A stretch of DNA of 36,059 nucleotides from Solimonas variicoloris DSM 15731 (GTDB lineage: Bacteria; Pseudomonadota; Gammaproteobacteria; Nevskiales; Nevskiaceae), in NCBI RefSeq assembly GCF_000382285.1, contig NZ_KB907949.1, positions 1 through 36,059 of the forward strand. The letters run 5' to 3'. The stretch's first letter is position 1; the number at the start of each line of letters is the position of its first letter. Shown one piece after another: positions 10,191 through 19,639 of this stretch. The position numbers were made by a program, and so were the translations under genes. The notes beneath the pieces are model-generated. The model saw only the letters and a program-made list of their open reading frames with translations. It was not told where the DNA came from and ran no database searches.

Positions 10191-12347
10191 TCACTTCACC
10201 TTCATGCCGGGCTCGGCGCCGGCGTCCGGTGCGAGCAGGAACGGGCCGCCGCGTTCGTCGCTGGCGGCCAGCACCATGCCTTCGCTCATGCCGAACTTCA
10301 TCTTGCGCGGCGCCAGATTGGCGACGCACATCGTCAGGCGGCCGACCAGCGCTTCCGGCGCGTAAGCCGCCTTGATGCCGGCGAACACCTGGCGTGTGCC
10401 GAGCGGTCCGAGGTCGAGCTGCAGGCGCAGCAGCTTGTCGGCGCCCTCCACATGCTCGGCCGCAGCGATGCGCGCGATGCGCAGGTCGACCTTGCCGAAG
10501 TCCTCGACGCCGATCGTTGCCGGCGCGGCGCCGGCGGCGTCGGCGGCGGGCTTGGCGGCTTTGGCCGGGGCCGCGCTCGCCGCCTTGTCGGTTTCCGCCG
10601 GCGCGCTGCCGCGCTCCTCGGCGAGCATCGCCTCGATCGCCTTCGGATCGATGCGCGTCGCCAGCGGCGCGTAGGTGCGGATCGGGTGGCCGAGCAGCGG
10701 CTTGCCGGCGTCGGCCCAGCTCAGCGCCGGCACGTTGAGGAAGTGCTCGACCTGCGCGGCGATCTTCGGCAGCACCGGCTTGAGATAGATCGTCAGCTGG
10801 CGGAACAGATTGAGGAAGGTGGTGCAGACCTGCTGCAGTTCCTCGCGGCGCGCCTCGTCCTTGGCCAGCGTCCACGGCGCGAGCTTCTGGATCTCGGCGT
10901 TGGCGTCGTCGGCCATCGCCATCACCTCGCGCAGTGCCCCGGCGAAGTCGCCGGCTTCGTAGAGCTCGCGCAGGTTGTCCGCTTCGGCGGCGAAGTCCTC
11001 GAACAGCGTGCGCTCGTGCATCGCCACCGCGAGCTGCCCGTCGAACAGCTTGTCGATGAAGCCGGCGCAGCGGCTGGCGATGTTCACGTACTTGCCGACC
11101 AGATCGCTGTTGACGCGATTGGCGAAGTCGGTGAGGTTGAGATCGAGATCGTCGACGCCGCTGCCGAGCTTGGCGGCGAAGTAGTAGCGCAGGTATTCCG
11201 GATTCAGGTGATTGAGGTAGGTGCGCGCCCTGATGAAGGTGCCGCGGCTCTTGCTCATCTTGGCGCCGTCGATCGTCAGGTAGCCGTTGACGTGCAGCGC
11301 GGTCGGCGCACGGAAGCCGGCGCCGTGCAGCATCGCCGGCCAGAACAGGCCGTGGAAATTGACGATGTCCTTGCCGATGAAGTGGTGCAGTTCGGTCGAC
11401 AGCGGCCAGGCGCCGCCGGTTTCGGTGCTGAACTCGGCGGCGGTGCTCGGCTGCGGGTCCCAGAACTCGGCGAAGATCTCGGACGGATCGCGCTCGCTGC
11501 CCGCCGCGAGCGTTTCGCACAGGGCCTTGAACGAGGCCATGTAGCCGATCGGCGCATCGAGCCAGACGTAGAAGAACTTGCCGGGTGCCTGCGGGATCGC
11601 GAAGCCGAAGTAGGGCGCATCGCGCGAGATGTCCCAGTCCTTGAGGCCGGACGCGAACCACTCCTTGAGTTTGGCCTTGACCGAAGGATGCGCGACGTCG
11701 CCGTCGAGCCACTGTTCGAGGAAGGCCTGGAACTTGGGCAGCTCGAAGAAGTAATGCTCGGAGTCCTTGAGCACCGGCGTCGCGCCGGAAACCACCGAGC
11801 GCGGATTCTTCAGATCGGTCGGCGAATAGGTGGCGCCGCAGTTCTCGCAGTTGTCGCCGTACTGGTCCGGCGTGCCGCAGCGCGGGCATTCGCCCTTGAT
11901 GTAGCGGTCCGGCAGGAACATTGCCTTGACCGGGTCGTAGAGCTGCTGGATGGTGCGGCTGGCGATCGCCGGCGGCATCTCGCCGCGCTCGGCGCTGACC
12001 GGCGAGCCGGCGCGCAGGCGCGTGTAGATCAGCTCGCAGAGCTGGCGGTTCTCCTCGGAATGCGTCGAGTGGTAGTGATCGAAGGCGACCAGGAAGTCGG
12101 CGAAATCGCGCTCGTGGTGGGCCTTGATCTCGGCGATGAACTGCTCGGGCGCGATGCCGGCCTTTTCGGCGGCGAGCATGATCGGCGTGCCATGCGCGTC
12201 GTCGGCGCAGACATAGTGGACCGTGTTGCCCAGCAGGCGCTGGAAGCGCACCCAGACGTCGGCCTGGATGTAGCCCACCATGTGGCCGAGGTGGATCGGA
12301 CCGTTGGCGTAGGGCAGGGCGTTGGTGACGAGGATCTGGCGGGCCAT
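10191..12347 (-). CDS. metG: Methionyl-tRNA synthetase
   Basis: A 718-residue class I synthetase that charges tRNA-Met. The N-terminus shows [20 protein letters not shown] with the HIGH-like HLGH signature. A zinc-binding insert [17 protein letters not shown] (C-x2-C ... C-x2-C) and the KMSKSRGTF catalytic loop are intact. After the anticodon-binding helices comes an Ala/Pro/Lys-rich linker of about 40 residues. A C-terminal EMAP/Trbp111-like tRNA-binding domain follows ([14 protein letters not shown]), which supports dimerisation. The linker makes the protein slightly longer than usual. It is upstream of rnfB and nth on the same strand with a gap of about 106 bp. Confidence 0.97.
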   Translation of the reverse strand: MARQILVTNALPYANGPIHLGHMVGYIQADVWVRFQRLLGNTVHYVCADDAHGTPIMLAAEKAGIAPEQFIAEIKAHHERDFADFLVAFDHYHSTHSEENRQLCELIYTRLRAGSPVSAERGEMPPAIASRTIQQLYDPVKAMFLPDRYIKGECPRCGTPDQYGDNCENCGATYSPTDLKNPRSVVSGATPVLKDSEHYFFELPKFQAFLEQWLDGDVAHPSVKAKLKEWFASGLKDWDISRDAPYFGFAIPQAPGKFFYVWLDAPIGYMASFKALCETLAAGSERDPSEIFAEFWDPQPSTAAEFSTETGGAWPLSTELHHFIGKDIVNFHGLFWPAMLHGAGFRAPTALHVNGYLTIDGAKMSKSRGTFIRARTYLNHLNPEYLRYYFAAKLGSGVDDLDLNLTDFANRVNSDLVGKYVNIASRCAGFIDKLFDGQLAVAMHERTLFEDFAAEADNLRELYEAGDFAGALREVMAMADDANAEIQKLAPWTLAKDEARREELQQVCTTFLNLFRQLTIYLKPVLPKIAAQVEHFLNVPALSWADAGKPLLGHPIRTYAPLATRIDPKAIEAMLAEERGSAPAETDKAASAAPAKAAKPAADAAGAAPATIGVEDFGKVDLRIARIAAAEHVEGADKLLRLQLDLGPLGTRQVFAGIKAAYAPEALVGRLTMCVANLAPRKMKFGMSEGMVLAASDERGGPFLLAPDAGAEPGMKVK

Positions 12348-12377
12348 GAAGGGAGCGTCTGGCAGAAGCGAACGCGA

Positions 12378-12383
12378 ATTATC
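12378..12383 (-). promoter_or_regulatory. Candidate -10 element for metG
   Basis: On the minus strand the hexamer is GATAAT, 30 nt before the metG start, which gives a leader of about 24 nt. No clear -35 was seen. No Shine-Dalgarno is visible before metG. Confidence 0.45.
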
Positions 12384-12481
12384 GCACGGCCCCGCCGCCG
12401 GGCAGCGCGGGCCTGCTACAGTTCAGGCCCGATTCAGTGCCGGGCCCTAGCCTCGATCCTCGTTCCACGGGAGAGTCTTCC

Positions 12482-12865
12482 ATGCGCCGCCTTCTCCGAG
12501 GTCTTGCACTGTCCTGCACACTGCTGGCGCCGTCGGCGATCGTGCTCGCTGCGCCGCCGCCGCAGGCTCCCGCGCACGGCTATCGCGCGCAGCAGCACTA
12601 CATCTACTACCCGCAGAAGCAAATCTACTATGCGCCGGACCGTCAGCTCTGGTTCTGGCTCGACGGCGGCAGCTGGTCGTTCGGCGCCACGCTGCCGATG
12701 ATCTATCAGCAGTACACGCGCAACGGCTACAACGTCTATCTCGACGTCGAGCGCCCGTACGAAGCGCAGGAGCGCGTCGTCAGCGGCCTGCGCCGGCACG
12801 AATGGCAGCCGTACCGCCACGGCAGCCCGGACGCGCCGCCGCGCGGGCCGGGGCCGAAGAAATGA
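12482..12865 (+). CDS. Small secreted protein rich in aromatic residues, unknown function
   Basis: A 127-residue protein with a Sec signal peptide (MRRLLRGLALSCTLLAPSAIVLA). The mature part has an unusual run of aromatic residues: HYIYYPQKQIYYAPDRQLWF, then LDGGSWSFGATLP and an ERPYE segment. This pattern recurs in uncharacterised proteobacterial exported proteins; I do not know a function. A GGGAGAG Shine-Dalgarno precedes ATG 12482, and an upstream in-frame ATG at 12437 is less likely because it would bury the signal peptide. A strong terminator follows. It is divergent from metG. Confidence 0.7.
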   Translation: MRRLLRGLALSCTLLAPSAIVLAAPPPQAPAHGYRAQQHYIYYPQKQIYYAPDRQLWFWLDGGSWSFGATLPMIYQQYTRNGYNVYLDVERPYEAQERVVSGLRRHEWQPYRHGSPDAPPRGPGPKK

Positions 12866-12922
12866 GAATGACGGCAGCCACGGACGGGTGCCGCAAGAGC
12901 GTCATTGCTTGATCAAGCCTTC

Positions 12923-12950
12923 GGCGGGTCGCAAGACCCGCCTTTCTTTT
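12923..12950 (+). terminator. Rho-independent terminator
   Basis: An 8-bp stem GGCGGGTC / GACCCGCC with a GCAA tetraloop, followed by TTTCTTTT. It ends the aromatic-rich secreted protein gene and precedes the S8 protease gene. Confidence 0.9.
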
Positions 12951-13050
12951 GTCCCGGGGGCCGGCGGGACAGCGCTGCGGCGCAGCGGCTTGCGGCCATC
13001 CGCGCCGTCCGCGGGACGGACGGTGCATCGAGCAGGATCAGGGGAGTGCC

Positions 13051-14274
<1,224 letters not shown>

Positions 14275-14289
14275 GCGCCGAGCGAGGCA

Positions 14290-14322
14290 GCGGCAGGCCG
14301 GGCCGGGCGCCCGGCCTGCCGC
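14290..14322. terminator. Long hairpin between convergent genes
   Basis: A 13-bp perfect stem (GCGGCAGGCCGGG / CCCGGCCTGCCGC) with a 7-nt loop, 15 bp after the S8 protease stop and 7 bp before the DUF4870 stop. It is probably a bidirectional transcription barrier, although T-tracts are lacking. Confidence 0.6.
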
Positions 14323-14328
14323 CGGCGC

Positions 14329-14673
14329 TCACTGCAGCAGGCGGATCGCGAACGGATAGCGGTACGACGTGCCTTTCGACGCGGCGATCGCGCCGAGGAT
14401 GCAGAGCACCAGGTTGGCGACCAGCAGCACCGGGAACAGCAGCGCGCCGATCAGGACCGCACTGAGGATCATCGCCGCGACCCAGCCGATCGCCATCGTG
14501 ATCTGGAAGTTCAGCGCTTCCTTCGCTTGCTCGGCGACGAAGGCCGAGCTGTCCTTCTTCATCAGCCAGATGATCAGTGCGCCGATGAAGCCGGTGAAGA
14601 TGCCCAGCAGGTGCGCCAGCATGGCGATGTTGCAGTCGTCCTTGCTCGGCGCGGTCGAAACCTCGGTGTTCAT
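14329..14673 (-). CDS. DUF4870/Tic20-like small membrane protein
   Basis: A 114-residue membrane protein with the typical DUF4870 layout: NIAMLAHLLGIFTGFIGALIIWLMKKD, then a short helix with EQAKEALNFQITM, then two more membrane segments and an ending RYPFAIRLLQ. The function of the family is not established. I chose ATG 14673 because a GAGGG Shine-Dalgarno lies about 8 nt upstream; the ATG two codons earlier sits too close to it. It is divergent from apbC. Confidence 0.85.
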   Translation of the reverse strand: MNTEVSTAPSKDDCNIAMLAHLLGIFTGFIGALIIWLMKKDSSAFVAEQAKEALNFQITMAIGWVAAMILSAVLIGALLFPVLLVANLVLCILGAIAASKGTSYRYPFAIRLLQ

Positions 14674-14832
14674 GCGCATTCCCTCGTTCCAGCGTGGTCG
14701 GGTCCGGGGCGACGCACGGTGCGCGCGACGACCCGTGGCGACATCGTAAGCGTCTCGGGTGGCGCCGCGCCGTGCGCCGAATCTCGCCGGGCGCGCGCGG
14801 CCGGCGAGGTTGTAGACTGCGCGCCTCCGCCG

Positions 14833-15924
14833 ATGGATCTGCCGATGTCCGTTTCCCGCCAACAATTGCTGACTGTTCTCGATGCCTGCGTGCACCCGCT
14901 GATCGGGCGCGGCCTGGTCGCCGCCGGGGCGGTGAGCGAGGCCGAGATCGCCGGCGATCATGCGCGCGTGCGGCTCACGCTGGGTTTCCCGGCGGCCGGC
15001 ATCCGCGACGAACTGGCGGCCGAGGTTGCGCAGCGCATCGGTGCGGCGCTCGGCCTCGACGTGGCGCTGGCGATCGACTGGAAGATCACCAGCCACGCGG
15101 TGCAGAAGAACCTGCAGCCGCTGCCCGGCATCCGCAACATCATCGCCGTGGCGAGCGGCAAGGGCGGTGTCGGCAAATCGACGGTCGCCGTCAATCTGGC
15201 GCTGGCGCTCGTCGCCGAAGGCGCGCGCGTCGGCCTGCTCGACGCCGACATCTACGGGCCGAGTCAGCCGCGCATGCTCGGCACCGAGGCGCGGCCGACC
15301 TCGCCGGACGGCAAGCGCATGAATCCGATCATCGCGCACGGTTTGCAGGCGATGTCGATCGGCTTTCTCGTCGACGAAGACCAGCCGATGATCTGGCGCG
15401 GACCGATGGTCACGCAGGCGCTCGGCCAGCTGCTCAACGAGACGGCCTGGCAGGACCTCGACTATCTGGTCGTCGACATGCCGCCGGGCACCGGCGACAT
15501 CCAGCTGACGCTCGCGCAGCGCATTCCGGTCAGCGGCGCGGTGATCGTCACCACGCCGCAGGATATCGCGCTGCTCGACGCCAAGAAGGGACTGCAGATG
15601 TTCAGGCGCGTCGAGGTGCCGGTGCTCGGCATCGTCGAGAACATGGCCTGGCACGTGTGTTCCAACTGCGGTCACCGCGAAGCGATCTTCGGCGAGGGCG
15701 GCGGCGCGAAGATGGCGGCGCAGTACGGCACCGAGCTGCTCGGCCAGCTGCCGCTGCGCCTGTCGATTCGCGAGCAGGCCGACGGCGGGCGGCCGACGGT
15801 GGTGGCCGAGCCGCAGTCGGAGATCACGCAGCGCTACCGCGACATCGCGCGCCGCACCGCGGCGCGGCTGGCCTACGGTGTCGCCGCGCCGGCCTTCCCG
15901 ACCATCGAGATCCACGACGACTGA
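14833..15924 (+). CDS. apbC: Mrp/ApbC iron-sulfur cluster carrier ATPase
   Basis: A 363-residue P-loop protein that binds and transfers Fe-S clusters in the cytoplasm. An N-terminal MIP18/DUF59-like region (about 1-90) precedes the deviant Walker A motif ASGKGGVGKSTVAVNLA. Other landmarks are LLDADIYGPSQPRML, DMPPGTGDIQLT (Walker B region) and the C-terminal CSNCGH, whose CxxC bridges the cluster between subunits. Two ATGs (14833 and 14845) are possible and neither has a clear Shine-Dalgarno. A TAGACT -10-like hexamer at 14813 would give a very short leader. apbC close to metG and dcd is a common gammaproteobacterial arrangement. Confidence 0.94.
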   Translation: MDLPMSVSRQQLLTVLDACVHPLIGRGLVAAGAVSEAEIAGDHARVRLTLGFPAAGIRDELAAEVAQRIGAALGLDVALAIDWKITSHAVQKNLQPLPGIRNIIAVASGKGGVGKSTVAVNLALALVAEGARVGLLDADIYGPSQPRMLGTEARPTSPDGKRMNPIIAHGLQAMSIGFLVDEDQPMIWRGPMVTQALGQLLNETAWQDLDYLVVDMPPGTGDIQLTLAQRIPVSGAVIVTTPQDIALLDAKKGLQMFRRVEVPVLGIVENMAWHVCSNCGHREAIFGEGGGAKMAAQYGTELLGQLPLRLSIREQADGGRPTVVAEPQSEITQRYRDIARRTAARLAYGVAAPAFPTIEIHDD

Positions 15925-16029
15925 TGCGCCGCGCCCGCGTCATGCGCGGGAAAAATTCCTCGGCTAAGGTGATCTTTGCACGGAACCGGCTCGGCCGGCG
16001 TCGCGCAAGAACGCAACGGGGAATCGGGG

Positions 16030-17013
16030 ATGGGGAAGAGCTGGGACTTGCGGATCGCGGCCGGCCGGGCCGGTGTCGCGGCCGGCGCGCTGCTGCTCGC
16101 GGCCTGCGGCAGCGCCGAGCCGGGCGCCGCTGACGGCGGCGTGCCGCCGGTCGGCACCGGCGGTCCGTTCGTGTCGGCGCATCGCGGCGGCGCGGCCTAC
16201 GCGCCGGAGAACACCTTGATGGCGTACCGCAACGCCGCGCGCCTCTACGTCGACGACTTCGAGACCGATACCTGGCTGAGTGCCGACGGCGTGCCAGTGC
16301 TGATGCACGACGACACGCTCGACCGCACGACGAACTGCAGCGGCAAGATCTCCGACCACACGCTTGCGGAGCTGAGCGCCTGCGATGCCGGTTACTGGTA
16401 TTCGCCGGGGCAGGACACCACGCGAGTCGACGAAGGCGCGCCGCACCCGGCGCGCGGCAAGGGCGTGACGATTCCGACGGCGCAGGCGCTGTTCGATTTC
16501 GCCGCTTCGTTCCGAGGTACGTACCGGCCGACGGTCACGATCGAGATCAAGAACTTCGCCGAGGCCTTCCGCGCTGCCGAGGTGCTGGTGCCGATGATCC
16601 AGGCCAGCGGCATCAAGGATCGCATCATCGTGCAGTCCTTCAATCCCTTGGCGCTCGACCGCATCAAGCAGCTCGATGGCGACATCCGCACGCTGTACCT
16701 GACGCCGTCGGCGCTCGGCGCCGGCGTCTCGCTCACCTACGCGGCGCTGCGCGGGCACGATTTCGTCGCGCCGCAGTCGACCTCGCGCGATCTCGATGCC
16801 GCATTCGTCGAGCGCGCGCAGGCGCTCGGCAAGCAGGTCGTGCCGTGGACGCCGGACAGCGAGGCCGAGCTGCAGCGTCTGAGCGAGATGGGCGTCGACG
16901 GTCTGATCACCAACTATCCGGGCTGCGTGCTGGCGCTGCAGGCGCGCCTGCCGAGCACGCGGCTGCTGGCGCCGGAGCTGGGCAGCGGCGACGTGCCGCT
17001 GTGCAGCGACTGA
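16030..17013 (+). CDS. Lipoprotein glycerophosphodiester phosphodiesterase
   Basis: A 327-residue enzyme that hydrolyses glycerophosphodiesters to glycerol-3-phosphate and an alcohol, probably in the periplasm. The signal ends LLLAAC with Cys26 lipidated. The catalytic GDPD motifs are SAHRGGAAYAPENTLMAY and FETDTWLSADGVPVLMHDDT (metal and catalytic His/Glu/Asp). Late motifs VTIEIKNF and NYPG also match. ATG 16030 follows GGGGA. The long C-terminal VPWTPDSEAELQRLSEMGVDG is the usual end of the TIM barrel. It is upstream of dcd on the same strand, but a hairpin and a separate promoter lie between them. Confidence 0.9.
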   Translation: MGKSWDLRIAAGRAGVAAGALLLAACGSAEPGAADGGVPPVGTGGPFVSAHRGGAAYAPENTLMAYRNAARLYVDDFETDTWLSADGVPVLMHDDTLDRTTNCSGKISDHTLAELSACDAGYWYSPGQDTTRVDEGAPHPARGKGVTIPTAQALFDFAASFRGTYRPTVTIEIKNFAEAFRAAEVLVPMIQASGIKDRIIVQSFNPLALDRIKQLDGDIRTLYLTPSALGAGVSLTYAALRGHDFVAPQSTSRDLDAAFVERAQALGKQVVPWTPDSEAELQRLSEMGVDGLITNYPGCVLALQARLPSTRLLAPELGSGDVPLCSD

Positions 17014-17018
17014 AGGCC

Positions 17019-17041
17019 GGCGCCGCGCCGCTGGCGGCGCC
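17019..17041 (+). terminator. GC-rich hairpin after the GDPD gene
   Basis: An 8-bp perfect stem (GGCGCCGC / GCGGCGCC) with a 7-nt loop, 5 bp after the GDPD stop. There is no T-tract. It directly precedes the dcd -10 hexamer. Confidence 0.45.
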
Positions 17042-17043
17042 GC

Positions 17044-17049
17044 TACAAT
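17044..17049 (+). promoter_or_regulatory. Candidate -10 element for dcd
   Basis: The hexamer TACAAT matches the sigma-70 -10 consensus at 5 of 6 positions and lies 27 nt before the GTG start. The -35 region overlaps the upstream hairpin and is not clear. Confidence 0.5.
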
Positions 17050-17076
17050 GCGCGCCGGACTACGGGGCAGACGCGC

Positions 17077-17640
17077 GTGAGCATCAAATCGGACAAGTGG
17101 ATCCGCCGCATGGCGGCGCAGGGCATGATCGAGCCGTTCGAGCCGGGCCAGGTGCGCCAGGTCAACGGCCACAAGATCGTCAGCTACGGCACCTCGAGCT
17201 ACGGCTACGACGTGCGCTGCGCCAACGAGTTCAAGATCTTCACCAACATCAACTCGACGATCGTCGACCCGAAGAACTTCGACGCCGGCTCCTTCGTCGA
17301 CGTTAAATCCGACGTCTGCATCATTCCGCCGAACTCCTTCGCGCTGGCGCGTACCGTCGAGTACTTCCGCATCCCGCGCTCGACGCTGGTCGTCTGCCTC
17401 GGAAAGAGCACCTACGCGCGCTGCGGCATCATCGTCAACGTCACGCCGCTGGAGCCGGAGTGGGAAGGCCACGTGACGCTGGAATTCTCCAACACCACGC
17501 CGCTGCCGGCGAAGATCTACGCCAACGAAGGCGTGGCGCAGATGCTGTTCTACGAGTCGGACGAAGTCTGCGAGACCTCGTATCGGGATCGCGGCGGCAA
17601 ATACCAGGGCCAGACCGGCGTCACGCTGCCGAAGACCTGA
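17077..17640 (+). CDS. dcd: dCTP deaminase
   Basis: A 187-residue enzyme that converts dCTP to dUTP for thymidylate synthesis. Diagnostic segments are [51 protein letters not shown] and [20 protein letters not shown], which includes the catalytic glutamate of TLEF. The C-terminus [14 protein letters not shown] is the usual nucleotide-covering tail. The start is GTG 17077. The last 45 bp of the gene form the beginning of a tandem repeat array that continues for about 500 bp past the stop. Confidence 0.97.
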   Translation: MSIKSDKWIRRMAAQGMIEPFEPGQVRQVNGHKIVSYGTSSYGYDVRCANEFKIFTNINSTIVDPKNFDAGSFVDVKSDVCIIPPNSFALARTVEYFRIPRSTLVVCLGKSTYARCGIIVNVTPLEPEWEGHVTLEFSNTTPLPAKIYANEGVAQMLFYESDEVCETSYRDRGGKYQGQTGVTLPKT

Positions 17641-18145
17641 AGCCCGATCGATCCGCGGCGGCGCGCGATCCCTTGCCGCACTCGCGTGGCCGGCGATCCC
17701 GCGGCGCGGGTCCCTCGCCGGGTCGCTCGCGCGGCATCGCTGTCGGCAAATACCAGGGCCAGACCGGCGTCACGCTGCAGAAGACCTGAAGCCGGATCGA
17801 TCCGCGACGGCGCGCGATCCCTTGCCGCGCTCGCGTGGCCGGCGATCCCGCGTTGCGGGTCCCTCGCCGGGTCGCTCGCGCGGCATCGCCGGCGGCAAAT
17901 ACCAAGGCCAGACCGGCGTCACGCTGCCGAAGACCTGAAGCCCGATCGGCTCGCGGCGGTACGCGATCCCTTGCCGCGCTCGCGTGGCCGGCGATCCCGC
18001 GGCGCGGGTCCCTCGCCGGGTCGCTCGCGCGGCATCGCTGTCGGCAAATACCAGGGCCAGACCGGCGTCACGCTGCAGAAGACCTGAAGCCGGATCGATC
18101 CGCGACGGCGCGCGATCCCTTGCCGCGCTCGCGTGGCCGGCGATC
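17596..18145 (+). repeat. 149-bp tandem repeat array derived from the dcd 3' end
   Basis: Units begin at 17596, 17745, 17894 and 18043 (exact period 149 bp); the fourth stops at about 18145. Each unit begins with the last codons of dcd (GGCAAATACCA...) and its TGA, then a GC-rich spacer holding an imperfect hairpin around CCCGC-GGC-GCGGG. Units 1 and 3 end their gene part CTGCCGAAG, and units 2 and 4 CTGCAGAAG followed by a shared spacer variant. This points to a 298-bp two-unit duplication. This array fills the gap 17641-18183. Because 149 is not a multiple of 3 and each unit has a stop, it does not extend the protein. I see no gene in it. Confidence 0.93.
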
Positions 18146-18183
18146 CGGCGACGCGCTCGGGGCGCTGAAGGCGTGAGCGTGCG

Positions 18184-18591
18184 TCAGCGCCGCGCGCGCG
18201 GCCGCAGCAGGCTCCATGCCGAGGCTTCGCCGTCGGCCTGATAGATGTTCTTGTCGTCGGCGGCCAGATAGCGCTCGTTCCAGTACGCGGTGCTCATCGG
18301 CCTGGCCTGCACGGGTGCCTTCTGGTCGAGCTGCGCGGCGCATTCTTCGAGCGTCGCGGTGCGCGTCTCGATCCACTCGGTGCCGATCTTGATCTGGCAG
18401 GCCGGTGCCGCCTCGCCGCCGATCGTCGTCTTTGGTTCGTAGGTTTCCGAGGAAATCGTCGCCGGCGCGAAGACCGGTTCGGACGGCTCGGGCGCGGCCA
18501 TCGGCGGCTTGGTGGTGGCCGGTGGCGCGGCCTGGAGCGGCGACAGCAGGGCGGCGGACAGGGCCAGGACAACTACGGCGGGGCGAAGCAT
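18184..18591 (-). CDS. Small secreted protein, paralogue of the gene at 18664-19065
   Basis: A 135-residue protein with a signal peptide (MLRPAVVVLALSAALLSPLQA), a Pro/Thr-rich linker and a C-terminal domain of about 70 residues. The domain has two cysteines (ACQIKIG and LEECAAQL) and ends TAYWNERYLAADDKNIYQ ... WSLLRPRARR. The same pattern, C-x8-W-x2-RT-x3-L-x-EC-A, then AYW-x4-LAA, IY and WSLLR, is found in the neighbouring gene, so the two are tandem duplicates. I do not recognise the family; exported location is inferred from the signal peptide. The start is not certain; an ATG at 18624 is possible. Confidence 0.72.
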   Translation of the reverse strand: MLRPAVVVLALSAALLSPLQAAPPATTKPPMAAPEPSEPVFAPATISSETYEPKTTIGGEAAPACQIKIGTEWIETRTATLEECAAQLDQKAPVQARPMSTAYWNERYLAADDKNIYQADGEASAWSLLRPRARR

Positions 18592-18663
18592 GGGGAGGCA
18601 TTCCGTTGCGGGCCGAGGCGACATCTTATCGCCAGCGGCCGCGCCTGCCGCAGCGGCTGACGC

Positions 18664-19065
18664 TCAGGGCGAGCGACGCTCGCGCAGCAGCGACCAGTCG
18701 CGGCCGTCGGTCGAGCGGTAGATCGCGCTGCGGCTGGCGGCCAGGAAGGTGCCGCGCCAATACGCTTGGCCGAGGTGGTCGGCGCCGTCCGCAGCCACGG
18801 ACGATTCCAGCGCATCGGCGCATTCGGCGAGGCTCAGGTCGGTGCGCGAGCGCCAGTGCCCGGCGTCGCGCAGGCTGCAGGTGCCGCGCGCCTCGGCGCC
18901 GGCGGCCTGCGCGGTCGCCGCGATGGCGGCAGCGTCAGCGGGCGGGGCGGCCTCGTGCGCCGCGTCGGCGGCGATGGCCGCCAGCACATCGGCCGGCACG
19001 GGCGCGTCGGCCGAAGCCGGCCAGGCAAACGCGGACAACACGGCAAACGGCAGCAACCGCCACAT
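18664..19065 (-). CDS. Small secreted protein, paralogue of the gene at 18184-18591
   Basis: A 133-residue protein with a signal peptide (MWRLLPFAVLSAFAWPASA), an Ala-rich helix-like middle (about 25-60) and a C-terminal domain with two cysteines (GTCSLRD and LAECADAL). It ends QAYWRGTFLAASRSAIYRS ... WSLLRERRSP. AAGGAG lies 9 nt before ATG 19065, a good Shine-Dalgarno. The C-terminal domain matches that of the next gene downstream. Function unknown; the paired cysteines and short length would suit a disulfide-bonded periplasmic domain. Confidence 0.74.
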   Translation of the reverse strand: MWRLLPFAVLSAFAWPASADAPVPADVLAAIAADAAHEAAPPADAAAIAATAQAAGAEARGTCSLRDAGHWRSRTDLSLAECADALESSVAADGADHLGQAYWRGTFLAASRSAIYRSTDGRDWSLLRERRSP

Positions 19066-19110
19066 GCGAGGGCTCCTTCGAGACCGCGCGATGATAGCGG
19101 ACGGTGCGCC

Positions 19111-19134
19111 GACGCCGACGCCGACGCCGACGCC
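19111..19134. repeat. Hexanucleotide tandem repeat (GACGCC)4
   Basis: Four perfect GACGCC units lie in the gap between two minus-strand genes. On the minus strand they sit 14 bp upstream of a TATCAT hexamer (19091-19096), so they would cover the -35 region of the gene starting at 19065. Confidence 0.9.
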
Positions 19135-19160
19135 GGTCCGGCCGGCCTGGCGCTGGCCGC

Positions 19161-19517
19161 CTAGAAGCGGTAGCGCGGCAGCCGGTGCACGGCGGCGATC
19201 GCCGCACCGTCGGCCTTGGCCTTGATCTCGATGAGCACGCTGTGCACGACCGCCTCGGCATAGCCCTGGGCAGCGAGGAAGCGCCGCACCGGCAGCAGCT
19301 GCGGTTCGCAGCCGTTCTCGATTTCGCGCGAGAGCTTCATAGGGTCGGCGGCGTCGCTGCCGATGTAGCGCTCGCCGAGCGAGTCCTGCAGGCAGGTGCG
19401 GTAGGCCTCGCCGAGGCCGTTGGCGTGCTGCAGATCCGGTTTGCTGATCTGGCGCGGCGCTTCGGCGCCGGCCCCGGACGAGGCCGCCAGCAAAGCGGCA
19501 AGAACGAAACAGCGCAT
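19161..19517 (-). CDS. Small exported protein of unknown function
   Basis: A 118-residue protein with a signal peptide (MRCFVLAALLAASSGAGA). The mature part has two cysteines (YRTCLQDS and ENGCEPQL) and charged helices; it ends VHRLPRYRF. It is not an obvious relative of the two downstream paralogues, lacking the AYW and WSLLR motifs. I do not recognise the family. It could be cotranscribed with the two genes downstream, although a repeat and promoter-like hexamer lie between. Confidence 0.65.
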   Translation of the reverse strand: MRCFVLAALLAASSGAGAEAPRQISKPDLQHANGLGEAYRTCLQDSLGERYIGSDAADPMKLSREIENGCEPQLLPVRRFLAAQGYAEAVVHSVLIEIKAKADGAAIAAVHRLPRYRF

Positions 19518-19639
19518 GGATAGATCCCCCCGGCCCCACCGGGATGCGGCGTTTGAGTGTCAGAGACTACGCCAGGTACGCAAGGACTGTACCGGCTACC
19601 GATCAGCGGAGGCTTCCGGCAGACCGGCGCGCCCGGCAC

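Noticed and set aside
14329..15915. A 528-codon minus-strand frame that includes the DUF4870 protein at its end
   Set aside because: Only the last 114 residues are a real protein. The rest is antisense to apbC, and a good Shine-Dalgarno marks the start at 14673.
15937..15953. CCCGCG-N5-CGCGGG hairpin after apbC
   Set aside because: It is followed by A, not T, on the coding strand, and no minus-strand gene ends there. Not a convincing terminator.
17686..18241. Overlapping open frames inside the 149-bp repeats
   Set aside because: They arise by repeating one GC-rich unit in all frames. No start signal or known domain; compositional shadow.
18664..19539. Longer reading of the secreted paralogue, starting at 19539
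   Set aside because: The extension runs through another minus-strand gene in a different frame and would bury the signal peptide that begins at 19065.
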